Translations under genes and position numbers: made by a program | In this document: positions 63,314-64,000 of the stretch, in pieces | How positions within the stretch are numbered: the first letter of the stretch is position 1 | Layout of the letters: each line of letters starts with the position of its first letter | Origin: Rhizophagus irregularis | Lineage: Eukaryota; Glomeromycota; Glomeromycetes; Glomerales; Glomeraceae | DNA: 64,000 bases | Direction: 5' to 3' | Assembly: GCF_026210795.1 (NCBI RefSeq) | Contig: NC_089432.1 | Location: forward strand, 2,976,001-3,040,000 | Notes under the pieces: model-generated | Told to the model about the DNA's origin: nothing | What the model saw: only the letters and a program-made list of their open reading frames with translations | The model's database searches: none

Positions 63314-64000
63314 GATTGATACAAAACGTTGATTCAGTTTGTACTCAAAGTTTAATAATAAAAAGAAAATTATAAAAAAATTAAAAAAGTAAATTTTTAA
63401 GGTAAAAAGTTATGAACTTCTTAAAATTTAAATGATTTTAAGTTCATCGTAACGTAGTGCAGAATGTGTTAGCACGCCGAAATGTGTGAAATGTGTGACA
63501 GGTAAACAGGTTACGCCAATAATGTGGCGCAACAGTCAATCACCTACTTGACTGTACTACCATGGACAAACAAAAAATTTTGTGTGATCTGCCCATGACA
63601 GTACGTGCAGTCGTGCACTGTCATATTGCATCATGCAGAGATCACGTGAACTTACTAAAAAAATTCTTTAGTATAAATATCTTTTCGAAAATAAATATTG
63701 CGTAATATTAATATATTGTGTAAGTGTTTAAAGAAAAATTTATTGCACCATTAAATTTCTCATCATTAAATATTTTTTTAAATAAAATAGTCGCATAATT
63801 ATGTTTTAATGATTTTTTTTATTTATTGAGCGAGATGAAAATGAAGATAAAAAGTTTATTATAATAAAGATATATTCCTTATGAAACTAGGGAGCGTAAA
63901 CCGTTCAGGTCCGAAGCATAATCAATTTATTTACATCACGTAACATGTACATAAAAACGTAAACTAAATACAAAATCTAATTTGTCGATAAGCATTCGGA
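63314..64000. other. Upstream region of the kinase-Sel1 gene
   Basis: No gene is seen to the window edge. The sequence at 63440-63650 is less AT-rich than its surroundings and contains GATCACGTGA at 63640-63649. Confidence 0.45.

Overview
The window looks like nuclear DNA of a glomeromycotan (arbuscular mycorrhizal) fungus close to Rhizophagus. The evidence is a strongly AT-rich sequence, short GT-AG introns, kinase genes that run into Sel1 repeats, a C2H2-finger protein of a type I know from that lineage, and a dense, nested load of DNA transposons. No rRNA, tRNA, CRISPR array or bacterial-style operon was found. Family names come from motif recognition by eye, and no database search was run.

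Layout. 1-1251: 3' part of a host-like gene running off the left edge (minus strand). 2271-5806: two divergent runs of very short exons that each chain into an open frame; the plus-strand one contains five tandem alternative copies of one exon. 6160-8350: 188-bp satellite, a 400-bp palindrome and a 150-bp tandem array. 9051-11730: a MULE transposon with an uninterrupted transposase and perfect terminal inverted repeats. 11871-15080: one arm of an inverted duplication (other arm 51612-53265), carrying a 1.5-kb TIR element whose empty site survives in the other arm. 15081 to about 31200: a Polinton/Maverick-like block with packaging ATPase, protein-primed DNA polymerase B, two integrases, zinc-ribbon and 2-Cys-adaptor proteins. 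Where capsid genes might be expected it carries a coiled-coil, Gag-like and retropepsin-like module. 31728-34588: a decayed Plavaka/CMC transposase. 34663-35588: nested MITEs. 35589-51000: mostly gene-free decayed DNA with one intact coiled-coil gene (44183-45193) and gene relics. 51018-51755: a kinase pseudogene. 53690-56691: a convergent C2H2-finger / putative transposase pair. 57388-63313: two convergent paralogous kinase-Sel1 genes with identical exon phases.

How the parts relate. The Polinton-like block is compact: neighbouring genes overlap or lie tens of bases apart, which leaves no room for LTRs around the Gag-like module. Half of its genes are broken, almost all by stops reachable through C-to-T change (mainly TGA where CGA would fit), plus two frameshifts and one MITE. 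Non-autonomous elements fall into several families recognisable by target duplications: CCCTATAA ends with 3 bp, CACA ends with 3 bp, TAGGGATGG ends with 8 bp (hAT-like) and CAG ends with TA (Tc1/mariner-like). They insert into genes and into each other, which gives a relative chronology.
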